The translations under genes were made by a program, and so were the position numbers. Below the pieces are notes generated by a model. That model had not been told where the DNA came from. It did not search any database and worked only from the letters and a program-made list of their open reading frames with translations. Positions 51,259 to 59,565 of a DNA stretch of 64,000 nucleotides are shown piece by piece (position 1 is the first letter of the stretch; every line of letters starts with the position of its first letter). This DNA is from Stenotrophomonas sp. NA06056 (GTDB lineage: Bacteria > Pseudomonadota > Gammaproteobacteria > Xanthomonadales > Xanthomonadaceae). Where the stretch lies: the NCBI RefSeq assembly GCF_013364355.1, contig NZ_CP054931.1:2914001-2978000 (forward strand), in the 5' to 3' direction.

Positions 51259-51659
51259 GTAGAGCCGAGCCATGCTCGGCTGCTGTTCGCTCTTTTGTAG
51301 AGCCGAGCCATGCTCGGCTGCTGTTCGCTTTCTTGTAGAGCCGAGCCATCCTCGGCTGCTGATCGCTTTTTTGTAGAGCCGAGCCATGCTCGGCTGCTGA
51401 TCGCTTTCTTGTAGAGCCGAGCCATGCTCGGCTGCTGATCGCTTTCTTGTAGAGCCGAGCCATGCTCGGCTGCTGATCGCTTTCTTGTAGAGCCGAGCCA
51501 TGCTCGGCTGCTGATCGCTTTCTTGTAGAGCCGAGCCATGCTCGGCTGCTGATCGCTTTCTTGTAGAGCCGAGCCATGCTCGGCTGCTGTTCGCGGTCCC
51601 CTGAGTAGAGAATGGCTAGACCCTACAGAAGGCGATAGCCGAGCATGGCTCGGCACTAC
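51259..51659 (+). repeat. Tandem array of nine 38-bp SMAG units plus one inverted unit
   Basis: GTAG heads occur at 51259, 51297, 51335, 51373, 51411, 51449, 51487, 51525 and 51563, exactly 38 bp apart. Each unit is a hairpin of AGCCGAGC/GCTCGGCT type followed by a GCTGATCGCTTTCTT-like linker. The first three linkers vary slightly; the middle ones are identical, and unit 3 has CATCCTC instead of CATGCTC. A tenth, inverted unit lies at about 51636-51659. The array fills the gap between the arginase-fold gene and the VOC gene. Confidence 0.95.
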
Positions 51660-51688
51660 ACTGGATTCCCGCCACCGGAGCCACCCTC

Positions 51689-52048
51689 ATGCCCCAGACC
51701 GTCATCCCGCAGCTGCGCATGCGCCATGCCGATACCAGCCTGCCGTTCTATGTGCAGGGCCTGGGCTTCATCATCGACTGGGAGCACCGCTTCGAACCCG
51801 GCTTCCCGCTGTTCGCCCAGCTCACCCGCGAGGGCCAGACGATCTTCCTGACCGAACACACCGGTGACTGCGAAGTAGGCGGTGCGGTGTATTTCATCGT
51901 CGCCGACGTCGATGCCCTGCACCGTGCGTTCAGCGCTGCCGGGGTACCCATCGAGCAGCCGCCACACGATACGGATTGGGGAAGCCGCGAAATGCTGATT
52001 GTCGATCCGGACGGCAACCGCCTGCGCTTCGCCACGGACGCTGGCTGA
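51689..52048 (+). CDS. VOC (glyoxalase/bleomycin-resistance) superfamily protein
   Basis: Protein of 119 residues with one vicinal-oxygen-chelate domain: PQLRMRHADTSLPFYVQGLGFIIDW, then VYFIVADVDALHRAFSAAGVPI and the end EMLIVDPDGNRLRFA. Such proteins form dimers and bind metals or drugs; bleomycin-binding forms lack catalysis. Which one this is cannot be decided. The start ATG 51689 follows the SMAG array by 30 bp. No clear operon partner. Confidence 0.8.
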   Translation: MPQTVIPQLRMRHADTSLPFYVQGLGFIIDWEHRFEPGFPLFAQLTREGQTIFLTEHTGDCEVGGAVYFIVADVDALHRAFSAAGVPIEQPPHDTDWGSREMLIVDPDGNRLRFATDAG

Positions 52049-52070
52049 ACGGCCCGGGCTTGAGTGGCAA

Positions 52071-52085
52071 TATACGTTTCGTATA
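52071..52085. promoter_or_regulatory. Palindromic operator overlapping the promoter of the ParD-like gene
   Basis: TATACG-TTT-CGTATA, a perfect six-base inverted repeat. It lies between a -35-like TTGAGT (52060-52065) and a -10-like TATACG or TACGAT (52082-52089), ahead of the ParD-like start at 52116. Position and AT-richness fit antitoxin autoregulation. Confidence 0.7.
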
Positions 52086-52115
52086 CGATTCATATATTCC
52101 CCGCCGAGAACGCCC

Positions 52116-52328
52116 ATGGGCATCGTCAACATCGATGACACCCTGCACGACCAGCTGCGCCGTGCCTGCACCGTCTCCAACCGCTCGATCAATGCCCAGG
52201 CCACGTTCTGGATCCGGGTCGGCATGCTGTGCGAGATGAACCCGACCCTGAGCTTCCAGGACGTCGTCGCCAGCGAACTGCGCGCCGCCGGCGTGCAGCC
52301 GCAGCTGCTTGCGCCCGGGCGGGCGTGA
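52116..52328 (+). CDS. ParD-like antitoxin (ribbon-helix-helix)
   Basis: Protein of 70 residues, MGIVNIDDTLHDQLRRACTV..., resembling the ParD-like antitoxin family: a beta strand (GIVNIDDTLHDQLRRA), then SNRSINAQATFWIRVGMLCEMN and an Ala/Pro-rich tail. No ParE-like toxin gene follows; instead a methionine aminopeptidase begins four bases after its stop. ATG 52116 lies behind a palindromic promoter. It is not in the usual frame opened at 51999, which overlaps the VOC gene. Binding of the palindrome is inference. Confidence 0.75.
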   Translation: MGIVNIDDTLHDQLRRACTVSNRSINAQATFWIRVGMLCEMNPTLSFQDVVASELRAAGVQPQLLAPGRA

Positions 52329-52332
52329 GTCG

Positions 52333-53121
52333 ATGGCCATGATCAAGCGCCCCGACGAGATCGACCGCCTGGCCGAGTCCGGACGGCTGCTGGCGCAGGT
52401 CTTCGCCATGCTCGACGCACTGCCCCTGCAGGGCCGCAGCACGCTGGAGATCAACGACATCGTCGAACGCATGATCGTCGACGACCTGCAGGCGCGGCCC
52501 GCCAGCAAGGGGCAATACGGGTTCGCGTACGTGCTCAACGCCTCCATCGACAACGTCATCTGCCACGGCATGCCGTCGGCCGATGACGTGCTGCGCAACG
52601 GCCAGATCGTCAACCTCGACATCACCCTGGAGAAGAACGGCTACATCGCCGATTCCAGCACCACCTACCTGGTGGGCGAGGTCGACTACGCCGCGCGCAA
52701 GCTGGTACAGGTGACCTACCAAGCCATGTGGAAAGGCATCGCCGCTGTGCGGCCCGGCGCGCGCCTGGGCGATATCGGCCACGCCATCGCCCGCCATGCC
52801 CGCAGCCACGGCTACAGCGTGGTGAAGGAATTCTGCGGCCACGGTATCGGCCAGGAAATGCACGAGGAACCGCAGATCCTGCACTACGGCCATGCCGGCA
52901 CCGGCATGGAACTGCAGGAAGGCATGGTGTTCACCATCGAGCCGATGCTCAACCAGGGCAAGCCGGCGATCCGCCAGCAGCCCGACGAATGGCCGGTGTA
53001 CACCCGCGACGGCAAGCTGTCGGCGCAGTTCGAGCACACCGTCGCGGTCACCCGCAGCGGCGTGCGGGTGCTGACCCTGCGCCCCGGCGAAACGCCATTG
53101 TGCGCGGTGGATGCTGCCTAG
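52333..53121 (+). CDS. Type I methionine aminopeptidase (paralogue next to ParD-like gene)
   Basis: Cobalt/manganese-type enzyme of 262 residues that removes the initiator Met. All expected residues are visible: His78 (VICHGMP), Asp96 and Asp107 (VNLDITLEKNGYIADSS), His170 (GHGIGQEMHEEP), the Glu in FTIEPM and the Glu in AQFEHTVAVT. Most xanthomonads carry an essential map near rpsB, so this may be a second copy. It follows the ParD-like gene by four bases and its stop overlaps that of the convergent argO. Start ATG 52333. Confidence 0.88.
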   Translation: MAMIKRPDEIDRLAESGRLLAQVFAMLDALPLQGRSTLEINDIVERMIVDDLQARPASKGQYGFAYVLNASIDNVICHGMPSADDVLRNGQIVNLDITLEKNGYIADSSTTYLVGEVDYAARKLVQVTYQAMWKGIAAVRPGARLGDIGHAIARHARSHGYSVVKEFCGHGIGQEMHEEPQILHYGHAGTGMELQEGMVFTIEPMLNQGKPAIRQQPDEWPVYTRDGKLSAQFEHTVAVTRSGVRVLTLRPGETPLCAVDAA

Positions 53122-53732
53122 AGCGGGCGCAGCAGCAACAGCAGCGCCAGGCACAGCATGAAGGCGGCCACGCCTGCATCCAGCAACCGCCATGCGGCCG
53201 CGTTGCGGAACACCGGCTGCAGCAACCTTGCGCCAAACCCCAGCCCGCAGAACCACAGCACGCTGGCCACGCAGGCGCCCGCCGCGAACGCCCAGCGCAG
53301 GTCGCCCGGATAGCGCGTGGACAGGCTGCCCAGCAGCACCATCGTATCCAGGTAGACGTGCGGGTTGAGCAGGGTGAACGCCAGGCAGGCCAGCAGCACC
53401 TGCCGCCGGTTGCCACCACTGGCATCGGCCGCGTCCAGCGCGCTGCCACCGCGCCATGCGCGCAACCCGGCCTGCAGGCCATAGCACAGCAGGAAGGCGG
53501 CCCCGCCGAAGCGCAGCACCTGCAACAGCAGCGGCCACTGCAGTACCAGCGCGCCCATGCCGCCCACGCCGGCCAGGATCAGCGCGATGTCTGCGCCCAT
53601 GCAGGCCAGCACCACCATGCCCACGTAGCGACGCTGCAGCCCCTGCCGCAGCACGAAGGCGTTCTGCGCGCCGATGGCGATGATCAGGCCGGCACCCGCG
53701 AACAGGCCGGCCAAGCCCGCAGCAATCCACAT
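53118..53732 (-). CDS. argO: LysE-family arginine exporter ArgO
   Basis: Inner-membrane protein of 204 residues with about six hydrophobic segments and the LysE signatures IAIGAQNAFVLRQGLQR and FTLLNPHVYLDTMVLLGSLS. The family exports arginine and lysine analogues such as canavanine. It is divergent from an ArgP-type LysR regulator with 104 bp between starts, the same arrangement as in E. coli. ATG 53732 is chosen over a longer frame. Its stop overlaps that of the convergent aminopeptidase gene by three bases. Confidence 0.88.
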   Translation of the reverse strand: MWIAAGLAGLFAGAGLIIAIGAQNAFVLRQGLQRRYVGMVVLACMGADIALILAGVGGMGALVLQWPLLLQVLRFGGAAFLLCYGLQAGLRAWRGGSALDAADASGGNRRQVLLACLAFTLLNPHVYLDTMVLLGSLSTRYPGDLRWAFAAGACVASVLWFCGLGFGARLLQPVFRNAAAWRLLDAGVAAFMLCLALLLLLRPL

Positions 53733-53836
53733 CCGACGCTCTCCACCGTGAAAGGAGGCGCAGGGTGCGACCAACTGACCCATTAAGGCCAGCTGGATTT
53801 TCTTTATCCTATGCAGAAAAACTGAAGAGGTATCGC

Positions 53837-54730
53837 GTGGACCTGGTACATCCGCAGTTGAGCGCCTTCACTGCGGTGCTCGAAGAAGGCAGCTTCGAGG
53901 CCGCCGCACGCCGCTTGTCAATCAGCCCGTCGGCGTTGTCGCAACGGATCAAGGCGCTTGAGGACCGGCTGGGCCAGGTGCTGGTGGTGCGCCAGGCGCC
54001 ATGCCGGCCTACCGCTGCCGGCGAAGTGCTGCTGCGGCGGGTGCGGCCAATGCAGGCGCTGCAGGCCGAAGCGCTGGCCGAACTGCTGCCGGAACGCGGC
54101 AACGATGCCACCCGCACGCCGATCCCGCTGGCCGTCAACGATGATTCGCTGGATACCTGGTTCGTCGCCGCAATCGCCGAGCTGCACCAGCGTCATGCCT
54201 ATCTGTTCGACCTGCGCATGGACGACCAGGACCACACCCTGGAACTGCTGCGCAACGGCAGCGTGCTGGGCGCGGTCACCGCCGAACGCAAACCCCTGAA
54301 GGGCTGCAACGTGCATCCGCTGGGTGCGATGCGTTACCACGCCATCGCCTCACCAGCCTTTGCGAAACGCCACTTCGGCAAGGGCATGCTGGCGGACACA
54401 TTGGCGTCGGCACCGATGATCGTGTTCAACCGCAAGGATGAACTGCAATGGCGCTTCCTGCGCAGGCTGACCCGTGCACGCCTGCAACCGCCCGTGCACT
54501 ACCTGCCCTCCTCCACCGGCTTCGTCGATGCTGCCGCGCGCGGACTCGGCTGGTGCCTTGCTCCGGAGGCGCTGGTCACGCCAGCGGTACAGGCCGGGCA
54601 GGTAGTGGTGCTGGAACCTCGTCGCTGGCTGGACGTACCCTTGTTCTGGCAGCATGCCGCCGTGCGTTCGAGCACGCTGCAGCACATCACCCAGGCGCTG
54701 CGCACCGCCGCTGGCAATACCCTACGTTGA
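53837..54730 (+). CDS. argP: ArgP/IciA-type LysR regulator
   Basis: LysR-family regulator of 297 residues: an N-terminal winged helix (LSAFTAVLEEGSFEAAARRLSISPSALSQRIKALEDRLG), then a two-lobe effector domain. The ArgP family type is supported by LVVRQAPCRPTAAGEVLLRRVRP and by the divergent argO-like gene, which E. coli ArgP activates with arginine. The start is GTG 53837 with GAAGAGG six to seven bases upstream; the open frame extends 24 codons more, into the argO promoter. Confidence 0.85.
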   Translation: MDLVHPQLSAFTAVLEEGSFEAAARRLSISPSALSQRIKALEDRLGQVLVVRQAPCRPTAAGEVLLRRVRPMQALQAEALAELLPERGNDATRTPIPLAVNDDSLDTWFVAAIAELHQRHAYLFDLRMDDQDHTLELLRNGSVLGAVTAERKPLKGCNVHPLGAMRYHAIASPAFAKRHFGKGMLADTLASAPMIVFNRKDELQWRFLRRLTRARLQPPVHYLPSSTGFVDAAARGLGWCLAPEALVTPAVQAGQVVVLEPRRWLDVPLFWQHAAVRSSTLQHITQALRTAAGNTLR

Positions 54731-54814
54731 AAAGAACATGATCCCGACCACCGCAGACCCCGGCTTCACGCACGGACCACTACCGTTTGCCCACTTCTTC
54801 ACTACAGGAACGGC

Positions 54815-56218
54815 ATGCACCTGAGCTGCCCACGGACAAGGATGCACCGCGCGCTCGGCGCTGCCGGCCTGGCCCTGCTGGCAAGCCTGCCGTTGGCCGC
54901 AGCGGCACAGACCAGCACGCCTCCCGCACTGGAATGGGAACAGGCGCGGCAGCGGCTGGAACAGGTCTCCGACGCGCTGGCCGCTGCCGATGCCGGCGTG
55001 CGCAACAAGGAAGAACTGCAGGAAGCCACCCGCCTGCTGCGCCTGCCGGAGATCACCGGCGAAGTACGCCGCCTGCAGTTCCAGAAGACCCTGACCCTGC
55101 CGCTGGGCTCACTGGCACCGGTGGCCGAGGCCTATGGCATCGACTCGCCGCTGTCGTTCACCGAACGCGATTGGCGTACGCGGCCGGTGGTCACCGCGGT
55201 GCTGCCGTTGTACACCGGCGGCCTGATTCCCGCTGCGCAGCGTGCTGCCGGCGCGGCCAGCGAACAGGCCAGCGCCGAGCGCGAAGCGCAGCGGCAGTCA
55301 CTGACCGTGCAATTGGCCCAGGCCTACTTCGGCCAGCGCCTGGCCGAACAGGCGGTGGTCGTGCGCCGCGACGTGCGCGATGGCCTCAACCGCCACCTGT
55401 CCGATGCCGAAAAACTGGAACGCGAAGGCTTCGCCACCCGTGCACAGCGCCTGCAGGCTACCGTCGCCCGCGACAAGGCCGAGCGCGAGTACCAGAAGAC
55501 GCTCAATGACCTGGCCACGCTGAAAGCTGCGCTTGCCACCCTGCTGCGCAGTGGCGGTGACGTGCAGCCGTTGTCGCCGCTGTTCGTGCAGCGCACCCCG
55601 CTGGAACCGGTCACCAGCTTCGAGCGCACTGCGCAGGCGCGGCAGCCGCAGATCGCGCGCCTGCGGGCGATCGTCGCGCAGGCCGAACAGGGCGTGCGCG
55701 TGCAGCAGGCCAAGCTCAAGCCGACGGTGTTCCTGTTCGGCCAGTACGACTTCCGTCGCCGTGACGAAATGCTGACCGATCCGGACTGGGCGTTCGGCAT
55801 CGGCCTGAAGTACACCTTCCTGTCGCCGAACTCGCGACCGGCGCAGATCAGCGCTGCGCGCGCGCAGCAGGACCAGGCCGAGGCCGGTCTGCGCGAGGCC
55901 GAGAACCAGGTGGCGCTGGGTGTGCGCAAGGCCTGGAACGAGCTGGAAACCGCACGCCAGCAGTTCGTGCTGCTGGACAGCAGCATCGCTCAGGCCGACG
56001 AGAACCTGCGCCTGCAGGAGCTGGCCTTCCGCGAAGGACAGGCCACCTCGCTGGACGTGATCGATGCGCGGCTCGGCCTCGGTGGTGCCCGCGTCGAACG
56101 TGCGCAGGCGGCCTACCAATACGATATCGCCTTGGCGCAGTTGCTTGAGGTGAGTGGACAGATGGACCGCTTCGAAGACTATCGGCGGCGTGCAGACGAG
56201 GTGATCGATCATGAGTGA
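54815..56218 (+). CDS. TolC-family outer-membrane efflux protein
   Basis: Protein of 467 residues with a signal peptide (GLALLASLPLAAAAQ) and two outer-membrane-efflux-protein repeats, about residues 45-250 and 270-460, each with a long heptad helix. Such proteins trimerise into channels through the outer membrane and periplasm. It is the first gene of an exporter operon; its last eight bases overlap the next gene (an HlyD adaptor). Start ATG 54815, six bases after AGGAA. Confidence 0.88.
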   Translation: MHLSCPRTRMHRALGAAGLALLASLPLAAAAQTSTPPALEWEQARQRLEQVSDALAAADAGVRNKEELQEATRLLRLPEITGEVRRLQFQKTLTLPLGSLAPVAEAYGIDSPLSFTERDWRTRPVVTAVLPLYTGGLIPAAQRAAGAASEQASAEREAQRQSLTVQLAQAYFGQRLAEQAVVVRRDVRDGLNRHLSDAEKLEREGFATRAQRLQATVARDKAEREYQKTLNDLATLKAALATLLRSGGDVQPLSPLFVQRTPLEPVTSFERTAQARQPQIARLRAIVAQAEQGVRVQQAKLKPTVFLFGQYDFRRRDEMLTDPDWAFGIGLKYTFLSPNSRPAQISAARAQQDQAEAGLREAENQVALGVRKAWNELETARQQFVLLDSSIAQADENLRLQELAFREGQATSLDVIDARLGLGGARVERAQAAYQYDIALAQLLEVSGQMDRFEDYRRRADEVIDHE

Positions 56219-57224
56219 CGTGTTGCACGACGAAGCAACGACGCCCCCGGGCAAACGCCGGTTGGGCCCGATTCTGCTGGTGGTGCTGCTGGTGGCGGTG
56301 GTGCTCGGCCTGTGGCTGGCCTGGCGCAGCCCCGCCGACCAGATCCAGGGCATGGCCGACGCCGACACCCTCAACGTCTCGGCCAAGATCACCGCGCGCG
56401 TGGCTGAACTGAAAGTGCGCGAGGGTGATCGCGTGCAGGCCGGACAAGTACTGTTCCTGCTCGACAGCCCCGAAGTCGCGGCCAAGGAGCAGCAGGCGCA
56501 CGGCGCACTGGCCGCCGCACAAGCGGTGGCCGACAAGGCCAACGACGGCGCACGCAGCGAAGACATCCGCGCAGCCGAAGCCAACTGGAAGCGCGCCGAA
56601 GCCGGCGCCACCCTCGCCGAAGCCACCTACCGGCGCGTGCAGAACCTGTTCAACGAAGGGGTGATGACCCGGCAGAAGCGCGATGAAGCCGCCGCCCAGG
56701 CCACCAGCTCACGTGAACTGGCCCGCGCCGCCCGCGCCCAGTACGACATGGCATTGGCCGGTGCGCGCGAGCAGGACAAGCGTGCCGCGCAGGGCCAGGT
56801 ACAGCAGGCGCAGGGCGCGGTGGCCGAAGTCAACGCCGCACGCGTTGAAGTGGAAGGCCGCGCACCGGTGGCCGGTGAAATCAACAAGCGCATGGCCGAC
56901 CCGGGCGAACTGGTACCGGCCGGCTACCCAGTGTTCACCCTGGTCGACATCGACCGTATGTGGGTGTCGATGAACCTGCGCGAATCGCAGATGCAGGGCC
57001 TGAAGGTCGGGAGCAAGCTGCGTGGCAGCGTGCCGGCGCTCGGCAAGGACGACGAGTTCGAGGTCTACTTCATCAACCCCGCGGGCGACTACGCCACCTG
57101 GCGCACCACGCGCCAGTCATCGGGCTATGACGTGCGCAGCTTCGAAGTGCGGGTGCGCCCGGTACGCCGCATCGAGGGCTTCCGCCCCGGCATGAGCGTA
57201 CTGTTCGCATGGCCGCAGCACTGA
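56211..57224 (+). CDS. HlyD-family membrane-fusion protein
   Basis: Adaptor of 337 residues with a transmembrane segment near the N-terminus (LLVVLLVAVVLGLWLAW), the half-lipoyl motif ADTLNVSAKITARVAELKVREGD, a coiled coil (about 90-195) and a beta-barrel domain. It resembles YhiI/YbhG adaptors of ABC-2 type exporters. It starts inside the end of the tolC-like gene, and its end overlaps the next permease gene by 16 bases, so all four genes are coupled. Confidence 0.88.
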   Translation: MSDVLHDEATTPPGKRRLGPILLVVLLVAVVLGLWLAWRSPADQIQGMADADTLNVSAKITARVAELKVREGDRVQAGQVLFLLDSPEVAAKEQQAHGALAAAQAVADKANDGARSEDIRAAEANWKRAEAGATLAEATYRRVQNLFNEGVMTRQKRDEAAAQATSSRELARAARAQYDMALAGAREQDKRAAQGQVQQAQGAVAEVNAARVEVEGRAPVAGEINKRMADPGELVPAGYPVFTLVDIDRMWVSMNLRESQMQGLKVGSKLRGSVPALGKDDEFEVYFINPAGDYATWRTTRQSSGYDVRSFEVRVRPVRRIEGFRPGMSVLFAWPQH

Positions 57225-58396
57225 ACACCGACCGCGGCGGCTTCGGCGGCTCGTGGCAGCGAGAACTGCGCCGGTTGCGCAGCAGCCGAGCAGACCTGGC
57301 GCTGGTCACGGTGCTGCCGCTGTTGATGCTGGTAGTGATGGCCTGGATGTTCTCCGCATCGGTGATGCGCGATGTGCCGATTGCCGTGGTCGACCTTGAC
57401 CACAGCAGCGACAGCCGCCTGCTGCTGCGCATGCTGGATGCCAGCCCTGGCGTGCGCATCGCCAGCCAACCGGCTGGCATGGCCGAGGCACGCGCGCAGC
57501 TGCGCCGGCTGGAGGTGTTCGCGGTGGTGCTGGTGCCGCGCGATGTGACCCGCCAGGCGTTGCGTGGCCAGCAAGGCACGGTGTTCTCTTATTACAACGC
57601 CACCTACATGACCACCGGCCAGTCCGCCGCGCGGGATATCGGCGACGCGGTAACGGCGTGGAACGCGCGCCTGCTGCGCGAACGCATCGGCCTGCAGGTC
57701 GGGCCGGGCAAGCTGCGTGCCGCGCCCATCGCGGTGCAGTCGGACATCCTGTTCAATCCGGCACGCAGCTACGAGCTGTTCCTGCTGCCGCTGATCTTCC
57801 CGGCGGTGTTGTCGCTGGTACTCGCGCTGGCGGTGGCCGGCAGCCTCGGCCGCGAGATCCGCGATGGCACCCTGCCCGCCTGGCTGGGCCACGCGCCGTG
57901 GTCGGCCATTGCCGGCAAGGTGCTGCCCTATGTGGTGCTGTTCTCGCTGTATGGCGCGCTGGGGGCGGCCTACCTGGCCTGGCTGCGTGGCGACGGCATC
58001 GCCGGCAGCGTGGTGCTGCTGCTGCTCGCGCAGCCGCTGTTCTACCTGGCCACCGCGGCGTACGCACTGTTCTTCGTCGGCGTTACCCGCGACATGGGCA
58101 CCGCCCTGTCCGCCGTGGGCCTGAGCATCGGCACCGCGCTGGCCTTTTCCAGCGCCACCTTCCCGGTGATCGACGCACCGTTGTTCACCCGCGTCTGGCA
58201 CCTGCTGCTGCCGCTCAGTGCCTACATCAAGCTGCAGACCCAGCAGCAGTTCATCGGTTCGCCGCTGCTGGTGTCGCTGTGGCCGCTGGCCACGCTGCTG
58301 CTGATGATCGTGGTGGCCGGCGGCATCGGCGGCTGGCGCCTGCTGGCGTTCGCGCGCACGCCGCAGGCCGCGCAACCGGCCGGGGCTGGCGCATGA
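57209..58396 (+). CDS. ABC-2 type permease, first of two
   Basis: Membrane protein of 395 residues with the ABC-2 layout: one N-terminal membrane segment (LALVTVLPLLMLVVMAWMF), a long extracytoplasmic domain (residues about 45-180) and five or six C-terminal segments. It resembles YbhR/YhhJ permeases. These normally pair with an ATP-binding subunit, but none is encoded in this operon. It overlaps its neighbours at both ends. Confidence 0.82.
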   Translation: MAAALNTDRGGFGGSWQRELRRLRSSRADLALVTVLPLLMLVVMAWMFSASVMRDVPIAVVDLDHSSDSRLLLRMLDASPGVRIASQPAGMAEARAQLRRLEVFAVVLVPRDVTRQALRGQQGTVFSYYNATYMTTGQSAARDIGDAVTAWNARLLRERIGLQVGPGKLRAAPIAVQSDILFNPARSYELFLLPLIFPAVLSLVLALAVAGSLGREIRDGTLPAWLGHAPWSAIAGKVLPYVVLFSLYGALGAAYLAWLRGDGIAGSVVLLLLAQPLFYLATAAYALFFVGVTRDMGTALSAVGLSIGTALAFSSATFPVIDAPLFTRVWHLLLPLSAYIKLQTQQQFIGSPLLVSLWPLATLLLMIVVAGGIGGWRLLAFARTPQAAQPAGAGA

Positions 58397-59520
58397 GCAG
58401 GATCTGGCACAGCCTGCGGCAGACCCTGCTGGCCGTACTCTGCGACCGCTATGCGATCGTGGTGATGGTCGGCGCGGTGATCCTGTACTCGTTCTTCTAC
58501 CCGGCCGCCTATCGCCATCAGGTGGCCGGCAATCTGCCCGTGCTGGTGGTCGATGAAGACCACAGCGCGACCAGCCGTGAACTGCTGCGCAAGCTCGATT
58601 CGCTGCGCGTGGCCCATGTGGTCGGGCAACCGACCGACCTGCAGCAAGCGCGTGCACAGCTGGAAGCCGGCCACGCCGAAGGCATCGTGCTGATCCCGGC
58701 CAACCTGGAACGCGACATCCTGCGTGGCCATCCGGCCAAGCTGGTACTGCTCGGCAACGGCGCCTATCTCGGCCGCGCGAGCTGGGTGCTGGGCAGCGTG
58801 GCCGATGCACTGGGCGCGTTCGGCCGCGAAGCGGCAGTCACCCAGGCCGCGTTCATGGGCGCGCCACAGGCACCACCGGTCACTCTCGTGCAACGGCCGT
58901 TGTTCAACACGCAGGAAGGCTATGGCAGCGCGATCGTGCCCGGCGTGGCCGAACTGATCGTGCACCAGACGCTGCTGATGGGCATCGGCGTGCTGCTCGG
59001 CGGTCGCCGCCTGGTGCTGGGCCGGCGCCTGCAGTTCGACCTGCCCACCCTGACCGGCATGGCCCTCGGCTTCGGCCTGATCGGGCTGTTCGGGCTGTTC
59101 TGGTACGCCGGCTTCACCGCCTGGGTGCAGGACTACCCGCGTGGCGGCAACCCATTCGGCCAGCTGCTCGGCGGCACGCTGTTCATCGCTGCCACGGTAG
59201 CGTTCGGCCTGTTCGTCGGCAGCTTCTTCCGCACCCGCGAACGCGCCTTCCAGTACATCATCGCCACCTCGATCCCGTTGTTCTTCCTGGCCAGCCTGTC
59301 CTGGCCCGCGGTGATGACCCCGCGCCCGCTGGTGTGGCTGGCGCAGCTGCTGCCCACCACGTCCGGCATCAACCTGATGGTGCGCCTGAACCAGATGGAC
59401 GCCAGCCTGGCCGAGGTCAGCCGCGAACTGATCACTCTGGTCGCCCTGCTGGTGCTGTACAGCGCCCTCGCCCTCTGGCGCCTGCACAGCAGAAAGGGGA
59501 CGGAGGGGATTAAGTCGTAA
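58393..59520 (+). CDS. ABC-2 type permease, second of two, with repeat-derived C-terminus
   Basis: Membrane protein of 375 residues with the same layout as the preceding permease (about 25% alike by eye): an N-terminal membrane segment (YAIVVMVGAVILYSFFYP), a large extracytoplasmic domain, then several C-terminal segments. ATG 58393 overlaps the upstream stop by four bases. The final residues RKGTEGIKS are encoded by the left arm of an intergenic repeat, which also provides the stop codon, so the C-terminus was probably changed by repeat insertion. Confidence 0.82.
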   Translation: MSRIWHSLRQTLLAVLCDRYAIVVMVGAVILYSFFYPAAYRHQVAGNLPVLVVDEDHSATSRELLRKLDSLRVAHVVGQPTDLQQARAQLEAGHAEGIVLIPANLERDILRGHPAKLVLLGNGAYLGRASWVLGSVADALGAFGREAAVTQAAFMGAPQAPPVTLVQRPLFNTQEGYGSAIVPGVAELIVHQTLLMGIGVLLGGRRLVLGRRLQFDLPTLTGMALGFGLIGLFGLFWYAGFTAWVQDYPRGGNPFGQLLGGTLFIAATVAFGLFVGSFFRTRERAFQYIIATSIPLFFLASLSWPAVMTPRPLVWLAQLLPTTSGINLMVRLNQMDASLAEVSRELITLVALLVLYSALALWRLHSRKGTEGIKS

Positions 59521-59565
59521 TCGGCGCGAAGGGGGAAAACGACTGGATCCCCTCCGTCCCCTTTT
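59493..59565. repeat. Inverted repeat of the GGGGACGGAGGGGAT family, copy 2
   Basis: Arms at 59493-59517 (AAAGGGGACGGAGGGGATTA) and 59540-59565 (complement, GGATCCCCTCCGTCCCCTTT) with a 22-bp loop. The left arm codes for the end of the upstream permease; the right arm touches the TAA stop of the convergent membrane protein gene. Confidence 0.88.

Noticed and set aside
51090..51656. Long minus-strand reading frames over the SMAG array, coding repeated SMARLYKK- and AWLGST-type peptides
   Set aside because: The repeated residues are just the 38-bp SMAG unit read in frame as it shifts; there is no start signal or family likeness.
51259..51659. Possible CRISPR array
   Set aside because: The repeat is a 38-bp unit repeated whole, with no unique spacers between copies and no cas genes in the window.
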